Part shown: in pieces, positions 10,425 to 21,900 of the stretch
Numbering within the stretch: the stretch's first letter is position 1
Layout: every line of letters starts with the position of its first letter
NCBI GenBank assembly: GCA_029298735.1
Contig: JANSLP010000199.1
Span: 1-58,540, forward strand
Length of the DNA: 58,540 nt
From: Ophiostoma sp. CBS 140.51
Lineage: Eukaryota > Ascomycota > Sordariomycetes > Ophiostomatales > Ophiostomataceae
Reading direction: 5' to 3'
Program-made: the position numbers and the translations under genes
Notes under the pieces: model-generated
Database searches by the model: none
What the model was told of the DNA's origin: nothing
Seen by the model: only the letters and a program-made list of their open reading frames with translations

Positions 10425-10516
10425 ATCGATGCCGATTCTTGATGCCGAACACCGTTATTAATGCTCAGTTTCAATCATCTACGCCGAACGTCGATGCCGA
10501 CTATCGATGCCGAACG
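10425..10516. repeat. Degenerate direct repeats with core (C/T)GATGCCGA
   Basis: The 8-base core GATGCCGA occurs four times: after CATC at about 10427, after CTT at about 10440, in CGTCGATGCCGACT at about 10493, and in TATCGATGCCGAAC at about 10505. A related CTACGCCGAACG sits between. Spacings are irregular (about 13, 53 and 12 bases). This could be a decayed minisatellite or a cluster of protein-binding sites. Confidence 0.55.
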
Positions 10517-10842
10517 CTTGAGCTGCGCAAGACCTGTCGAGCCGTGTCCGGTCTCTTTTGAGCTACAATCTAGAGTCGGGCCACCGGGCCTCTTCTTTCT
10601 TACTTGGTTGTTGCACTTGCTTATTGTATGAACTTTAAAGTTGCATTTTTAGCAGAAAATATGGTATGATTTTTGTTGCCGGGGAGGGGTTTACAAAGAA
10701 AGATTCCTTTCTTATGTGTTCTTCTACAGGAAAATAACAAACCTTGTTTGTATATATATTTTTTTTATAAAAAACCCCCCAAATCTTTTTCTCGAATAGG
10801 AAAAATCAAAAGGATAATCAGACATATTTCATATGCATCGTG

Positions 10843-10850
10843 TATAAAAT
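10843..10850 (+). promoter_or_regulatory. TATA-like element of the esterase gene
   Basis: TATAAAAT lies 143 bases before the esterase start codon. A clear TATA box is more common in regulated than in housekeeping fungal genes. The assignment rests on motif and distance only. Confidence 0.4.
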
Positions 10851-10992
10851 AACGCTTGCCCCTACACAAATATAAAATCAAAGCCAGATCACAACATCAG
10901 CTCATCTTGCATTTTCTACACCTAGACATCCAAACTCCAAAACTATCATACCACTCCGCCCTCGCATCAGCGCACGCATTTTTACAAGAGCC

Positions 10993-11990
10993 ATGAAGCA
11001 TCTTGCACTGCCCCTGGCCGTGCTGGCCGCCAGCACACAGGCAGCCCTTGTGTCTGTGGCCGACTTTGGTGACAACCCAACGTCGCTGCAGATGTCGATT
11101 TATGTTCCCGAAAAACTGTCCACAAAGCCCGCAGTAATTCTTGCAGTATGTGAATATCGACAAAACTTCACCATTTGATCTCCTTGCTAACCTACCGAGA
11201 TGCACGGGTGTGGCGGAACAGGACAACAGTACCAGCAAATGGCGGGATATACCAAACTGGCAGACGACAAGGGGTTTCTCGTCATCTACCCGACGACAAC
11301 ACACGACAATCATGTGAGAAGCGTCCGGTGAATTTTGATCTGAATCTTATTTCTAGTTACAAAAATGATTGCTGACCTCCAAAGTGTTGGGATGTTGCCA
11401 GCAAGAAGTCTCTCACGCACGAAGGTGGAGGTGACAGCCAGACTTTGGCCAACATGATCCGCTATACGATTACAAAGTATGGTGCTGATCCCGCCAAGAT
11501 CTTCTCGACTGGCTCGTCGTCTGGCTGTATGATGACCAATGTCATGATGGCAACCTACCCAGACATCATCTCTGCTGCTTCCTGCTACTCGGGTGTTGCA
11601 GCAGGATGTCTGGCTGGGAGCCCTGGTGCGAGCCCAGCCACGGCCGATCCTGCATGTGCAGCAGGCCGGGTCGTCAAAACCGGCGCCGAGTGGGCGGCTC
11701 AGGTTCGTGCCATGTATCCAGGCTGGAACGGCACTTATCCACGACTAGCCACATGGCACGGTCATGCCGACACGTTTGTGAGCTATCTGAACCTGCAAGA
11801 GCAGATCAAGGAGTGGAGCACTTTGCTGGACGTGGCGTACGTGAAGAACGTGACGGCCACGCCGCAGACTGGATACACGCAAATGGTGTTTGGCGATGGA
11901 ACCAAGTTTGTGGCGTACTCGGCTGAGGGCGTTGGCCACACAGTTCCGGTGCATCCACAGGAAGACCTCAAGTGGTTTGGTATTGTGTGA
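10993..11990 (+). CDS. Secreted carbohydrate esterase family 1 enzyme (acetylxylan / feruloyl esterase type), three exons
   Basis: Predicted extracellular serine esterase that removes acetyl or feruloyl groups from plant xylan. Exons are 10993-11145, 11200-11313 and 11385-11990, giving 290 residues. A signal peptide is visible at 1-17 (MKHLALPLAVLAASTQA). The HGCGGTGQQY motif begins at residue 53 (oxyanion region). The nucleophile elbow G-S-S-S-G gives Ser134. The acid is probably Asp in WHGHADTFV, and the base His in EGVGHTVPVH near the end. No cellulose-binding module follows. The internal acceptors (GAG and AAG) are less usual than CAG, but each gives perfect family continuity. Acetylxylan versus feruloyl specificity cannot be settled by eye. 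The stop is 38 bases from the stop of the convergent regulator gene. Confidence 0.88.
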
Positions 11991-12028
11991 GGATGATATC
12001 GGTAGGGACAGAGCAGCGGTCCTTCGTC

Positions 12029-13556
12029 TCATGTTGTGCCCAAACTTTCGAAAAAAGCTTTTGCTGTCTCGTCATGTATAGCCCCCACCCATAGCATATT
12101 GCTCAATATACTAGCCACCATGTCCCAGTTTGACAACTGAAGAATGTGTGTGGTTTTGCGAAGCTCGTCCCTCAACCGTTGGTGATTCTCAGGTGAGCGA
12201 AGCACAGTAGTTGCGGCGACAAATATCATCCACAGATTTAACTTCTGCAGTTGCCGTCCAGAAGTTGTGCTGCAAAGCGTCTTTGCCTGCTCAACATGCC
12301 AAGCTTGTAGGGAGCGTTGGAACGCCGATGCCAGCAACTGAAATCTGCCGTTGCCAGTTTCGAGAAAGACGGCCGTGGAGAACGCAAGCATGGCCAATCG
12401 CAAAACTTGGCGTGTTTCACCCTCGGCTTCTGCCTGTAGTGACAACCTGTGAAGCTGGTAATGTGCTGCAATTAGAGTGTTTTGGTAAAATTCGGGTGAG
12501 ATTACCGACTCCGTCTGTCGAGCCAGATTGATGGTTGTTGTAAAGGTGCGAAGGTCTAGCCAAATAACAGAAAGTTGTGTGTCCGTGTCATACACTTCAG
12601 AGATATTGTATGATAAAAAGGAAGTCAGGACATCTGATCCCTTGTCTGATTCCGGGGTAAGTGTCATTGGAAATTGGCCTTCAATCTCATCGACTTTGTC
12701 AGAAAAGAAGAGAGGCTGACTGCCCGTCCGAAGGGCGATAGCGAGATCCAGACGACAACATTTGATCTGCAGGAACCGCTGATCGGAGAGGGCCTGGATG
12801 CCACCGCGTAGCTGGACCAGCTGATACAGTCCGGACATGTGCTTCTGTGCCGCATCTAGTTCGCCGTGTGCCTCCGAGAACATGCCAAGGGTAAGGACGA
12901 GAAAGATAGTAGCGTCTGTTGCCGCAAAGTCGTGTGCCCGGATGCGCTTTCGTAGAAGTCGAATGCCGCGGGTCATGTGAAATAGGGCACGCTGGCTGCT
13001 GTCCCTTTGGCTGCCGGACATACAAAGACTCTTTGTATCAAAGAATGCCAGAGCGGAATACGCGACAATGTGTGCGTAGGCTGTGTCACGGCACATTGTA
13101 CTGTCCAAGCACCATCCTGAAATTGGACCATCAGAACCGACACCGACGTAGCGCTCGATGGGGTACATGGCCTGCTTTATGACAGCCATGACTGCTATGT
13201 GTTAGTAAATTATATAAAAGTATGATGGAGAATATTCAAAATAAGAACCCACATTCCCGAATGAGACCGCCGACTGTGAAGTTGCCCGGGCCCGTCTGGA
13301 GAACAGACGGTGCGAGGTACAAGGGAAAGGTTGCAACAGCCGTGTCGGGGTCTCGCAGGTCACCGAAACCCTTGATAACACTGTACTTTTCTGCCCTTCT
13401 GGCTTTCATAGTTCCCTTTCCCTTTCCCGTGTTCTTCCCTTTCATTACATGGCTTCGGATGAGTTTTCGGGCATCGCCGTTTGGCTTGATCGTGTCGCGC
13501 CCTGTGGCTACGATGAAAGGGTCGTGTGTAGCTTTTGTCCGTGATTTGCGCGCCAT
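12029..13556 (-). CDS. Fungal-specific transcription factor-type protein (Fungal_trans_2 like) without a zinc cluster, two exons
   Basis: Encodes 488 residues from exons 13556-13253 and 13191-12029 (donor GTGGGT, acceptor CAG, branch ACTAAC). The N terminus (MARKSRTKATHDPFIVATG, then KLIRSHVMKGKN) is the header seen in many Pezizomycotina regulators that carry the second type of fungal transcription-factor domain but no Zn2Cys6 DNA-binding motif. The rest is helical, with the LFHMTRGIRLL and GLYQLVQLRGGI segments typical of that domain. Start at 13556 has a good context (AACATGG); the frame stays open upstream to 13646 but without an ATG. Nuclear regulation is inferred. DNA binding is not evident. 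It is head-to-head with a dehydrogenase gene 602 bases away, so it may regulate it. Confidence 0.75.
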
Positions 13557-14158
13557 GTTGTCATTTCCCCCAGTGGCTGATGTCGATGGAGTAGAAGGAT
13601 GAGAGGAGATATGGGCAGGACGGAGTTGACTTGACGTCGTCTTCAAAGGTCGTCTTCAATTCAGTCTGAAATTCAGTCTTACAAGGCGACTGACCCGACG
13701 TGAAAAGTGGATCCCGGATCAAGGCGTGCCAAGAGATCGATTGTTTTCCTATTCGGGAAAGGCCGACTGGGGGTCTCATGGCGCAGCCATGAGCTTTGCT
13801 ACCAGATCTCGTGCCGACTGCATCTACGGCGGCTTCACAAATAAAATCCAGTCCTAAATATTGATGTTTGCTAGCCTGTCTGTAGAAGAGTATGATTGTT
13901 TGCCATTTGCGGACAAGTCTCGAGGCCTGCCCAAGATAACGAGGTATATAAAGTGGCATTGTACGCATGCCATACCAGTGTCAGAAAAAGAAGACAGAAT
14001 ATCACAGAGACAATCGACTCAGCCGACTCGATAATCAGATGAAATACGAGATTCAAGCTGCAAGACGTTGATACTACGACATCAATTTCTTCTAAGGATC
14101 CCTTCCCCTCAAAACATACCTTTTCAACCACGACCTCCTCGCGAGACCCAAACCAACA
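13557..14158. promoter_or_regulatory. Divergent promoter region regulator / dehydrogenase, with TATA box
   Basis: 602 bases between opposed start codons. A strong TATATAAA lies at 13945-13952, 207 bases before the dehydrogenase ATG, followed by an A/C-rich leader. No other clear element was found. Confidence 0.45.
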
Positions 14159-15299
14159 ATGGCTCCGACATCCATCGAGATGGGCGATGAAGCCATCACG
14201 TCTCTGTTTCCTGGACCTTTCATCAAGTCGCAGTTTCGCACAAAGACACAACTGCCACCCCTAGGCACTGACCTGGCGGGCAAAGTGGCCATCATAACTG
14301 GCGGCAACTCGGGCATTGGCCTCCACGCAGCCCGGCACTTGCTCTCCCTCAAGCTGTCCCATCTTGTCATTGTTGTTCGAACCTTGGCCAAGGGAGAGTC
14401 TGTTGCTGCCCAGCTGCGCAAAGACCATCCCGCGGCCAAAGTCGACGTGTGGCCGCTAGAGATGACCTCCTACCCATCCATCCAGGCATTTGTGGCGCGT
14501 GTTGGCAGCGATCTGCCCCGACTGGACCTCGCCATCCTCAATGCAGGTCTCATGAAGCCTACCTTTGGTCTTTGCGAAGCCACGGGCCACGAGGAGACCA
14601 TCCAGGTCAATTTCTTGTCGACATTCCTGCTTGCTATCCTCATACTGCCGCTGTGCAAAGCCAAGGCCCCCAAGTCGCAGCCGGGACGTCTTACCATTGT
14701 TAGCTCTGGCACAGCACTTACCGCCAAGTTCCCCAACCGCAATCAGTGTCCTCTTCTTGCATCCTTTGACGCAGTCGACCCAAAGGGATTGACGAGTGCC
14801 GCTTGGGACCCGACAGACCGGTACTTTACATCCAAGATGCTGGGCCACCTGTTGTTTGTGCGTCTGTTGGACTATTTGCGTGCCGAAGACGTTATTGTGA
14901 ACCTGGTCGAGCCCGGCATGTGCAAGAGCTCCGATCTTCATCGCGACGTTGGCGGGCCGATTGGTGTCTTTCTCGAGGGTTGGAAGAATCTGTGTGGCCG
15001 CAAGCCGCAGGACGGTGCCTGGACGTATGTTGATGCGACCATTGTCAAGGGGAAAGAGTCGCACGGCTGCTTCCTGATGGACTGGGAGATTCACCCGTGA
15101 GTTTTCGTCCTGGTAGTGATTATGACAATTGTTGATCTTAGAACAAATGCTGACATATGTGACTTTCAGATTCACAAAGCTCGTCTATGAACCCGAGGGC
15201 AAAGACATCATGGATGCGCTGTGGAAAGAAGTCATGGCGGAATATGCATTTGCTGGTGTGCAGGACATTTTGGAACGGTCAAAGGCGGGCAAGTTGTGA
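14159..15299 (+). CDS. Short-chain dehydrogenase/reductase (SDR), two exons
   Basis: NAD(P)-dependent oxidoreductase of 355 residues. Exons are 14159-15096 and 15170-15299, with a GTGAGT donor and CAG acceptor. The Rossmann nucleotide motif TGGNSGIG lies at 47-54. LAILNAG (about 120-128) is the SDR NAG motif. The catalytic Tyr-x-x-x-Lys is Tyr222/Lys226 (YFTSK), preceded by a Ser-rich strand (TIVSSGTAL). VNLVEPGMC matches the post-catalytic PG motif. The C-terminal extension resembles retinol-dehydrogenase/WW-oxidoreductase-like fungal SDRs. The substrate is unknown. Neighbouring esterase and regulator genes give no firm pathway. Confidence 0.9.
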
Positions 15300-15639
15300 A
15301 CTGGTCAAGGTGTAATTTGAATGTCGGAGTGGGTAGATGTGAAGCGATTTTGCACTATTTGACGAGTTAATTTAGGGGGTTACCATGGTGAAAATAGCGA
15401 GTAAATAATAGCTGTTGAATATAGGCTACACGTGACAGCACATACTAATCGCTACTCCACCCCTGGGCCCACCAAAACTTACATAATGCCACCTGTGAGT
15501 TTAGTACGTAGCCACTTCCTTCCCCTTTGACCACGACGTGCTGTTCGAACAGCTTTGATAGCTTTTGATCTTATCCGTTTTCACACCCACAACCTCAACG
15601 CCAAAGGACACCCGTGGCACAATCGACTATACATTCATA
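15300..15639. promoter_or_regulatory. Intergenic region before GET2
   Basis: 340 bases with the 3' end of the SDR gene and the GET2 promoter. A CACGTG lies at 15429-15434. Nothing else is clear. Confidence 0.35.
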
Positions 15640-16829
15640 ATGACAGAAAGCGCCTCTCCATCGCCGGCGCCCGAAGATGCGGCCGCTGCCCAAGCGCGCC
15701 GTCGCAAGGAGCGACGTGAGGCCAAGATCAAGGCTGGTGGCTCGGCGAGACTGAATAAGATCACTGGCCTCGGCGCTGGACTGCAAAGAGGTGAGTGAGG
15801 CCAAGTAACAGGTACAGAATGCCAGACTACTAACGAAAGACAGACGCTTCCTCAGCGACCCCTCCGACAGCTACCCAGGCCAGCTCCCAGGAGCACGGCG
15901 ACCCTGACGAGGTCGACATCTCCGACCACTTCTACCAGCCCTCCGTTTCACCACGATCGGTCGATGCTTCACCGCGACCCGACGCTGCTTCTGCTGATGT
16001 ACAGCTGCGGCAGCTGCTGCTTGCCCAACAGCAGCAAGGAGGACACCAAGGAGCCCCGAATCCCTTCCTCTTTGGTGACGGCCCCGGTGCCGGTGGCGAC
16101 CCCTTTGGACTCGGCAGCGTGGGTGGTATGGGCGGTCCGGGCATGGGCGGCCCCGGTGGCGAGAGTGCTGAGGGCGACCCGTTTGCGGCCATGCTCAATC
16201 AGATGATGCAGACCATGGGCGGAGCAGGCGGACCAGGGGAAGGGCCCGGTGGACCGGGCGGTGGATTCCCCGGTATGCCTGGTATGCCCGGCATGGGGGG
16301 TGCGGGTGGTGGCTTCCCGGGGTTCCCAGGCTTTCCAGGAATGGGCGGCCCGGGCCAACAGCAGCAGGCCGCCAAGCCTAGCAAGTCGGCGGCACTGTGG
16401 CGTCTTGTCCATTTCGCTGTCGCCGTCGCTCTTGGTCTGTACGTCGCACTGGCCACGCCGTTTACTGGTACACGCATCGAGCGTGATGCTGCAGCTGCAG
16501 AGCATGCTGCAAGCCCAGACGGCGTTGTGCTCAACTCTTCTGTCGACAATTTTGCCCTCCACAAGCGCTACTTTTTCTACGCATTTGCCACGGCAGAAAC
16601 GATCCTTTTGACGAGTCGCATTTTCTTGGAGCGGGGCGCCAATGGCGCCGGTATTGGTGGCAGTGGTGCTGCTGGTGGTCTCATCGGCATGGCCATGGGT
16701 TTCCTGCCGCCGACCATCAAGCGCAATGTAGAGATTGCCATGCGGTATTGGCAGATCTTCAGCACGGTGCGGTCGGATCTTCTGGTGTGTATGTTTGTCC
16801 TCGGCGTCTGTGCATGGCTGCGGTCGTAG
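15640..16829 (+). CDS. GET2: GET complex subunit Get2 (tail-anchored protein insertion receptor), two exons
   Basis: ER membrane receptor that, with Get1, takes tail-anchored proteins from the ATPase Get3. Exons are 15640-15790 and 15844-16829, giving 378 residues. The cytosolic N terminus holds the Get3-binding basic patch (RRRKERREAKIKAGGSARLN, residues 20-39). A Gln run and a long Gly/Pro/Met-rich low-complexity linker (about 110-225, with repeated PGMPGM and GGFPG units) follow. Three hydrophobic segments lie near the C terminus: LVHFAVAVALGLYVALA, FFYAFATAETILLTS, and the last 17 residues ending in CAWLRS. Order and length match fungal Get2. The Gly-rich linker is longer than in yeast. 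Confidence 0.85.
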
Positions 16830-17232
16830 ATGGATACGGGCCCTGTTTTTTATCGGTTTTCTCTAGACATTGGTTCACAATAATATCATTTTAATGTTCA
16901 GCTGTAATGCAACAGTGTGCAATGTTACCCTGTAGTTTCTATACCCGGTTTTCAATGCTTCTGAATATCTGTTATGCCATATTGTAACATCTTATACATC
17001 GTATATCCTAGGTAAGTATATCTTAAGCCCAGCCGCCCGTATCCCATCTATTTATGACATGTTTGTACACCACAAAAGGGCCATATAAATTACAACAAAT
17101 ATAAAACAAACGAAAAAAAAAGTAAATGAAAAACGACAAGGTCGAAAGGGATAAAGATCAGATTAAAGAGTGTAGCGTGGGCTGAGAAAAAGGAAAAGGT
17201 AAAAGAGAAATAGTAAAATGACAATTTCCGGC
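16830..17232. other. Convergent 3' region GET2 / TMEM135-like
   Basis: 403 bases, AT-rich, between facing stop codons. Consistent with two 3' untranslated regions. No gene seen. Confidence 0.4.
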
Positions 17233-18959
17233 TCACGGCACGAGAACGGTCTTGAGGATACCGCCCATGACGCCACGCACACGCTTGGGGTTCTCCTGGA
17301 TAGCCGTGAAGACGACAGCCGTGCTGGCTGCAAACACAAGCGTCTCGCGCCACTGCTTGTCCAGCGAGTAGCGGCGAGGTAGCAGCGTAGCCAGGGCACG
17401 CGGTGCCACAAAGAGGCCCATATCCTTGCGGCGGCTGGCACGCTCAACCAGGATGCTCCAGCCGCAGAGGCCGCAGCCGACGGCCGTGCACAGGCCGGAG
17501 TCGATCATCTGACGAGCGGCGACCGACTTGCCCAGAATCAGGGGTCCGATACGAGTGCGGGCTAGGCAGACACCGTAGAAGAAGAGCGTGATGAAGGCCC
17601 CCAAGAAAGCCGACGACCGCATGGCCGACAGGATGGCACGGAGGACGCCGCGGGGGTTCCTGTAGGGCTTGCGCAGAACAAGCAGCAGACTCAGCGGCAG
17701 GTAGGTAGCCATGGACCAGCGCCAGGACCGCCACATGCGCATCATAGCATGGCGCTCGCATGACGGGCCGCAGTCCATGTGCACCATGGTGCAAGGAAAC
17801 GGTATGGTGACGGCTGGGTCGCCCCAGGAGAGCGGCCAGTTGTAGTCGCGCGACATGCCCTCAAGGAGGCGGGCATCAAGTCCCATATCCTTGCCATACT
17901 GCAACCGGCTGTCACGGCAGAGACGAAGTGCGTTAATGAGGCGGGAGTCCACAGCAGCAGCGGATGTGATCCACTTGTTGTATGCGTGCGGCAGACGAGA
18001 TGGCACGTAGAACCAAGCCCACATAACTAGGGCAGAGGATGCAGAGAAGATGGTTGGGTCGGTGAGGCGGCCGATCAGAGCCTCCAGTCCGGACCAGGAC
18101 CCGACGGCGACCCGGCGTGCCTTGCGGCGTGCCCACAACTCGCCGACGATGACATCGAGGGCACGGGTGACTGCAAAGAGCGTTAGATCGAGGGTGCGGC
18201 CTGCATATGGTATGGTGATGGTCGTAGGGGTGGCGGAGGAGTTCGCAGTTGCTGCCTTGGTGTCGTCTGTCTTGCTGGTCTTGTTGGACTGGGTTGTTGC
18301 AGCACTGGTGTCGGGTGTGACGACGGCGGTCTCGGTAAATCCGGGCGTTTGCTTCGATTGTAAGAGACACAAGCTGCCATAGGCAGCGACAAAGGCGGCC
18401 AGCCAGCGAGAGAGCCGTGTGCGAGCGACGAGGGAGAGTTTCGGGGCAAGCTGCGCTAACAATTTGCGAAAGGGGATCTGGATGGGGCCCGAGTTAGCAC
18501 GTGCTTGGGATCGGGTGAAGGGGGGAAGTAAAAGACGACAAAGGGTGACAGACGTACCTCGAGAAGCGTGCTGCCGCCGACCAGTGTGGCACAAAATGTC
18601 GGGAAGCGACGCCACTCTAGCCCAGCGCGCAGAATGTGCTGCACCGAGTCACGCAGGTACGCAAACGATGCCTTCTCCGACTGGGCTAAGGGCAGACCTC
18701 GACGCTTGCGGCGAAGCGCAGTGAAGTATGTGAGGAGGACGGTGAGGAGTCGCGGGCCGACGCTGGAAGCATAGCCAAGTAGATATGCTCGCACGAGGGG
18801 TTGTAGCGGCGCCGGGATGACTGAATCAAGGCCGGCTCTGGAGCGACCACCGCGCGGGGCCTGTGCTGTATCGGACCATGACGGCATAACGAGTATTCGC
18901 GGAGCTGGCGATGGCCGGTCGGCTGCAAAGGCCACGACCGGATGGGCCGCCAAAGACAT
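17233..18959 (-). CDS. TMEM135-like integral membrane protein, two exons
   Basis: Encodes 548 residues from exons 18959-18558 and 18477-17233, with GTACGT donor, TGCTAAC branch and CAG acceptor. Several hydrophobic segments are visible (around LLTVLLTYFTAL, LAAFVAAYGSLCLL, FLGAFITLFFYGVCLA and TLVFAASTAVVFTAI). A Cys/His motif HMDCGPSCERHAM fits the TMEM135 signature, and the C-terminal half resembles the repeated domain of that family. In animals TMEM135 acts at mitochondria and peroxisomes. The location and role in fungi are not known to me. Residues about 105-160 hold a Thr/Ser/Ala-rich linker. The intron contains CACGTG (18498-18503). The start at 18959 is the first ATG; a later in-frame Met (18887) is possible. 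Confidence 0.65.
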
Positions 18960-21900
18960 GCTTGAGCGTGCCGCACGTACAGGTACCGTAGGCGGGTGAC
19001 AGGCGCAACGAGGCGGGGGAGGGGGGGACCAAATCTGGATGGAGGGTCAGTCGTCCGGAAAAAGCAAAGGAAGAAAAAAGAGAGAGAGAAAAGAATTCAG
19101 AACAGAGTCGCAACGGGAAACGGCCGGGTGGTCAGGTCTGGCCCTTTGCACGAGGCCACATGTAACCACCACCAATGGTGTCATCCGCGGCCACGCTGGC
19201 CCCCTTTTCGCTATGCTTAGTTGACACCCGGCTCTTGCTTGGTCTCGTTGGCATTCTGGCCGTTCTGGATCTTCCTGGGACTCTCAGGGCCGACCCGATG
19301 CACCAGCGCCAGGGCTGATAACCCACGGATTGACTTCGCGCGTTCACAAGCAAATAAAACCGTGCGCTGTTATTTTCCATGCGCTGTTATTTTCCATGCG
19401 CAACATCCACATCGGGTTATGCTGTGCACCTTACCTATTAAAACTTTGCGGGGGAGAGGAAGAAGGCGACGGTAGTAGTGATGGCGATGGTGGCAATGAG
19501 CAGCAGTGCCGTGGCCTGGGCAAATGCAGACGCAAAAAAGAAACGCTCAAGGGGCGCCAATGCCGGATGGCCCTAATGTACGTTGTCGAGTTTCGTCTGT
19601 GGACCGTGGACCGTTGTCGTCGAAGTTGTCGTCGAGATGGGTGCTAGAGATGTTCGAATGGACGTCAACGACTGGCACGTGAAAGGCACCGCGCCAGGGA
19701 CACAGGCACCAAAAGTTGGGTCGTTGGGTCGCGTCTGAATCTCGGTTGATCCCAACGCCCAGGAATTGGTGCTGCCGGGATATAACGGCAGCTCTGGGGA
19801 ATGGCCTGCCAAGGACTGTGCCTGGGTGTTGCTGAAGAAGATGTATTCTGAATGTTCCGCGGGATAAGTGGATCGAACGCATATCCGTGTGTTCTCGACG
19901 TCCTGGTCACAGAATCACGGTATCTGCCTCAATCGCGAGGATGCGTGTGGCTCCTATTAAGTCGTGGTCTTACCCCGTATTACGAAAGTGTCCTTTGGTT
20001 TCTTGGGAAGGCACGGTTGACATCCCTCGACAGCCAGCCAATAAGTTGGAAAGCGCGTCGCGACTGATTGGTACAAGGTACTTAGGACGTCGACGTCTTG
20101 CAGCTATTCCTGGTTTAGGCCATGCAGAAAAGTGGATCCCATAGCACTTCTGCAGCTCAGGACCGTGTCGCACTTTACAGGGTACCAAAGAGGCACCTTT
20201 CCCTGATTCGGCAAGCGTCGGCTCGGCTGGTCGGTTTGCTCTCGGCGGCATGTGAAAATGGAGAACAGCAAGAGCGAACGAACAGAGCAGAGCCTCGACG
20301 ACCTCTTTCCAAATTAGGCTCTGTAATGTTGGTGAGTTTGCTGCCATTGCCAGCGATGTTTATGGGGTAGAAGACTAGAAAATTTCACAACGTCCAAGAC
20401 ATGTGCTCTACAACGTCGTGGCTTTGCATGGCAATGTTAAATGCCCGCTGGTGAAACTGCAAATGCATTGCCTTAAAGACAGTTCCTGCAGAACTCCTGT
20501 GCACTTTCGTCGCTGTTTCGGTGCCCACTCTCCGAAGCACAGCCTGGGGAAATGAAGACAATGGGCAAGCCAATGTTGGATATTGGACGGGCCGAAAGCA
20601 TGTGAAGCTACTCAGCCAGTTCAAAGTTGACATGGGTTGCAGGGTGTTGTCACTGCATTTCACTGTAATGCCATACGTTCGTAGGCGTGGGGGAAGGGGC
20701 AAGGTTTGGGTGTCTTAGGCGAACTGTCCAGTCCATCCCCAGACGGCCGGCCTTAGACTTGATGTCTGTCAGTCAGTTGCCCCATGGGCATTGAGCGCCT
20801 GTTTCCCCGCATTTCCGTCGTTGGTGTTTTATCCGTTTTCTGTGTCTTGAAATGATTTAAGATGCGATACGACGTGGCGACGTAAGTATTCCAAAGTCAG
20901 TATCCGGTATGTTTGTCCATTGATGGCCACATATCCGGATTTCCTGGAGCATTTGCACATAATCGTACCAGCGTACTCTGTAAAACCAGGCTCATCTTTA
21001 TTTTCGTTGTCCGTATGTTCTCGTCTTCGTCTTGGTAGCCTCATCTTCTGTGTTCAGTGACAAGTATATCTTCTCATCTATTACTTCCACTTGCCGGCCA
21101 AGTCTATTCCTTCTTCTTCACCTTCTCGTCTGTCCCTGCCACCTCAACCGCCCGTGCATCAACCCCTGCATGCTGCTGTTCTGTTGATGGTGTCCTGCCC
21201 GGTCCTTTTGGGCGAAATCCCCGGTCCTTCGTTCGGTCACCGTCGCCCCTTCTTGTCGTGTGCTTCCGCTTCTTTTTCTTGACCTGGCATGCCTGGTTCG
21301 AGATGGCTTCGTTCCTTCCCCGTAGCCCGTCCTTTGCATCTCCATTTCGCCTCTTCGTTCCCCAGTTGCACCTTCCCTGTTCACACCCCGCCCTCCTTCC
21401 CGCACGATCTGCAACTCTGGGTTTGGGAAGGAACTGCCTCCTCCACTCTCTCTTCTCCGTCCTTCTCCGTCAATAATATCAGAATGTACATGTATTTTTT
21501 GGATTTGTACATGTCTTGTCTCACACGCCGTCTATCTACGATAATAAATACAAGCATATCGTGGTGTGGCCTATAAACGGCCATTTGCCCACCCTCCATG
21601 CCTGGCACCTTAGCACACTTTTGTCTGGCTGGTTTACTTTTTAGGGCCCTTTTTCAAACGCATCGCGTGTTCGTTCCCCATAAAGTGCTCCGTAATATTC
21701 TCCGTACTAACTTTGGTTTAGGCAAGCCAAGTGCGCTAGAATTGTACCCTGTTTTTTGTGTTGGAAAACGGCCTTACGACGCCTTTGCTGGCTGTCCTCC
21801 CATAGGCCAGTCCGCACTCGCCGTTTTTCTCTTTTCTCCATGCGCTCAGCGCCTTCCCCATAGTAAAGTCTATTAATTAGTGTGTGGCCGGGTGGCTCTT

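Larger units (their letters stand above)
9849..10992. other. AT-rich intergenic region with degenerate GATGCCGA repeats
   Basis: 1.1 kb between SEC31 and the esterase gene, far more AT-rich than its neighbours. It holds homopolymer stretches (near 10756-10790) and a cluster of short direct repeats (10425-10516). Several minus-strand open frames exist but have no protein character. The last part is the esterase promoter. Confidence 0.5.

Noticed and set aside
19547..20347. Overlapping open frames of 105-125 codons as a small gene
   Set aside because: Frames overlap on both strands with no conserved motif, splice pattern or codon bias.
21290..21310. GGTTCGAGATG as a tRNA B-box
   Set aside because: The invariant C of the B-box is missing, and no A-box or acceptor stem lies upstream.
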